A stretch of DNA of 7,323 nucleotides from CAZLLV01 sp964560325 (GTDB lineage Bacteria; Acidobacteriota; Thermoanaerobaculia; Multivoradales; DATKCC01), in NCBI GenBank assembly GCA_964560325.1, contig CAZLLV010000338.1:1-7323 (forward strand). The letters run 5' to 3'. Under the pieces are notes generated by a model. It was not told the DNA's origin and did not search any database. It saw only the letters and a list, made by a program, of their open reading frames with translations. Both the position numbers and the translations under genes were made by a program. How positions within the stretch are numbered: the first letter of the stretch is position 1; each line of letters starts with the position of its first letter. Positions 6,280 to 7,323 of this stretch are shown one piece after another.

Positions 6280-7323
6280 GCGTCGACGAGCCGCAGACCG
6301 GCCTCTGGGGCCGCCCGGTGCACGGCGAGGAGAGCGCCGGGCCGCCGCCGCCGAGCCCGGACCGGGAGCGTTTCCGGCCGCTCCGGGCCGGCATCCTCAA
6401 CCTCTGGCAGTACGACGACCAGGAGCTCCGCTTCCACCAGGGGCGGCTGATCCTGCGCGGCGACAACGGCACCGGCAAGTCGAAGGCTCTGGAGCTCCTC
6501 CTCCCCTTCCTGCTCGACGCCGACCTCTCGCCCCATCGCCTCGACCCGTTCGCCGGCACGGCCCGCACCATGCGCTGGAACCTGCTCGAGGGCGACCGTC
6601 ACGAGTCGCGGATCGGCTACGCCTGGCTCGAGCTGGGACGGCTGGCGGAACCCGAGGACGGCGCCGACCGGGGCGAGCCGGTCTACGTCACCCTCGGCGC
6701 CGGCCTGCGCGCGACCCGCTCCACCACCCGGGTCGATTCCTGGTACTTCGTCACCCCGCGGCGGATCGGCGACGACCTCGACCTGCTCGAGAACGGCGCA
6801 CCGCTGACCAAGGACCGGCTCCGCCGGGCGCTGGGCGACGACGGAGCGGTCTACGACCAGGGGAGCGACTACCGCGAGCGGGTCGACGGGGTGCTCTACG
6901 GCCTCGGCCGCGACCGCTTCGACGCGCTCCGCCACCTGATGCTCCAGCTCCGCCGGCCCCACCTGTCGGAGAAGCTCGACCCGGCGAGCCTCTCCGACCT
7001 CCTGACCGAGAGCCTGCCGCCGGTCGACCCGGAGCTGGTGGGGCAGCTCTCCCAGGGCTTCGAGCGCCTGGAGCACGACCAGGAGGAGCTGCGGCGGGTG
7101 CAGGCGGCGCACCGGGCGGTCGAGCGCTTCCTGGAGACCTACCGCGAGTACGCCGCCGGAGCGGCCCGGGTCCGCGCCGCCGCCATGCGCCAGGCCGACA
7201 GCGGCTATCACCGGGCGGCCGGCGAGGCGCGCCGGGCGCGCGAGGAGCTGACGCGGGTCGAGGAGGAGATCGGGGGCCTCGTCGGCCGCCTGGCCTCCGC
7301 GGTGGCCGAGCTGGACGAGGTCG
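6276..7323 (+). CDS. jetC: Wadjet type II JetC, TIGR02680 family SMC-like ATPase (N-terminal 349 aa; C-terminus off window)
   Basis: ATG at 6276 overlaps the jetB TGA as ATGA. The frame stays open to the window edge, giving 349 codons of a protein whose family members usually exceed 1,300 residues. Family hallmarks are clear: RFRPLRAGILNLWQYDDQEL (residues 32-51), HQGRLILRGDNGTGKSKALE (54-73) with Walker A GDNGTGKS at 62-69, then LLPFLLDADLSPHRLDPF (75-92) and RTMRWNLLEG (97-106). The rest of the N-terminal ATPase-head half runs to about 250 and includes LMLQLRRPHLSEKLDP (221-236), a candidate Q-loop region. From about residue 255 the sequence is heptad-like and charged (ERLEHDQEELRRVQ; EARRAREELTRVEEEI), the start of the long coiled-coil arm. 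The hinge, second coil, signature motif, Walker B and D-loop lie outside the window. The expected role is the ATP-driven, dimeric DNA-loop-extruding motor of the complex, like MukB. Residues 1-30 are a Pro/Gly-rich extension ahead of the conserved head. Confidence 0.93.
   Translation, partial: MSVDEPQTGLWGRPVHGEESAGPPPPSPDRERFRPLRAGILNLWQYDDQELRFHQGRLILRGDNGTGKSKALELLLPFLLDADLSPHRLDPFAGTARTMRWNLLEGDRHESRIGYAWLELGRLAEPEDGADRGEPVYVTLGAGLRATRSTTRVDSWYFVTPRRIGDDLDLLENGAPLTKDRLRRALGDDGAVYDQGSDYRERVDGVLYGLGRDRFDALRHLMLQLRRPHLSEKLDPASLSDLLTESLPPVDPELVGQLSQGFERLEHDQEELRRVQAAHRAVERFLETYREYAAGAARVRAAAMRQADSGYHRAAGEARRAREELTRVEEEIGGLVGRLASAVAELDEV

Noticed and set aside
6234..7211. Minus-strand ORF of 325 codons opposite jetC
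   Set aside because: It is antisense to the TIGR02680 head domain with its Walker A motif. The plus-strand frame is clearly the coding one.
1..7323. CRISPR array, tRNA, rRNA or insertion sequence
   Set aside because: No regularly spaced repeats, no tRNA-like or rRNA-like segments, and no transposase-like frame or terminal inverted repeats were seen. Nearly all of the window is accounted for by five protein genes.

Overview
The window is very GC-rich (roughly 70% or more, with strong G/C bias at third codon positions) and densely coding. It looks like a chromosome of a high-GC soil or environmental bacterium. The best lineage clue is the 833-residue protein on the minus strand. It is a duplicated MacB/FtsX-type permease of the 'ADOP' (acidobacterial duplicated orphan permease) kind, which is expanded in large paralogous families in Acidobacteriota. 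I infer an acidobacterial or related host; no rRNA or marker gene is present to confirm this.

Layout. The left part (1-3308) is transcribed leftward. It holds a full-length ADOP-type permease (807-3308). Forty bases beyond its stop is the start of a secreted protein of unknown function (1-766, running off the left edge), whose 'VW' repeats suggest a beta-propeller. A 110-bp divergent intergenic region (3309-3418) separates this from a rightward operon.

The right part (3419-7323) is a three-gene, translationally coupled operon. The products match the DUF2397/TIGR02677 family (540 aa), the DUF2398/TIGR02678 family (413 aa) and the TIGR02680 SMC-like ATPase family (first 349 aa, with Walker A GDNGTGKS and the start of the coiled coil). 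This is the JetA-JetB-JetC set of a type II Wadjet anti-plasmid defence system, an SMC-family (MukBEF-like) complex. The expected fourth gene, jetD (DUF2399/TIGR02679, a TOPRIM-containing topoisomerase VI-like nuclease), would lie beyond the right edge.

How the genes work together. By analogy with characterised Wadjet complexes, JetC dimers form the DNA-translocating motor, JetA is the kleisin-like bridge and JetB the KITE-like accessory subunit. Together they extrude DNA loops and deliver small closed circular DNA to JetD for cleavage. Overlapping stop/start codons (GTGA between jetA and jetB, ATGA between jetB and jetC) tie their translation together. The permease and the secreted protein are on the other strand and show no sign of belonging to the defence system.

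The system is a known type, not a new one. The less ordinary points are its host context, a repetitive Ala/Gly/Gln tail on JetA, a jetA start with no clear Shine-Dalgarno near a small inverted repeat, and a hairpin with a three-codon ORF before the secreted-protein gene.
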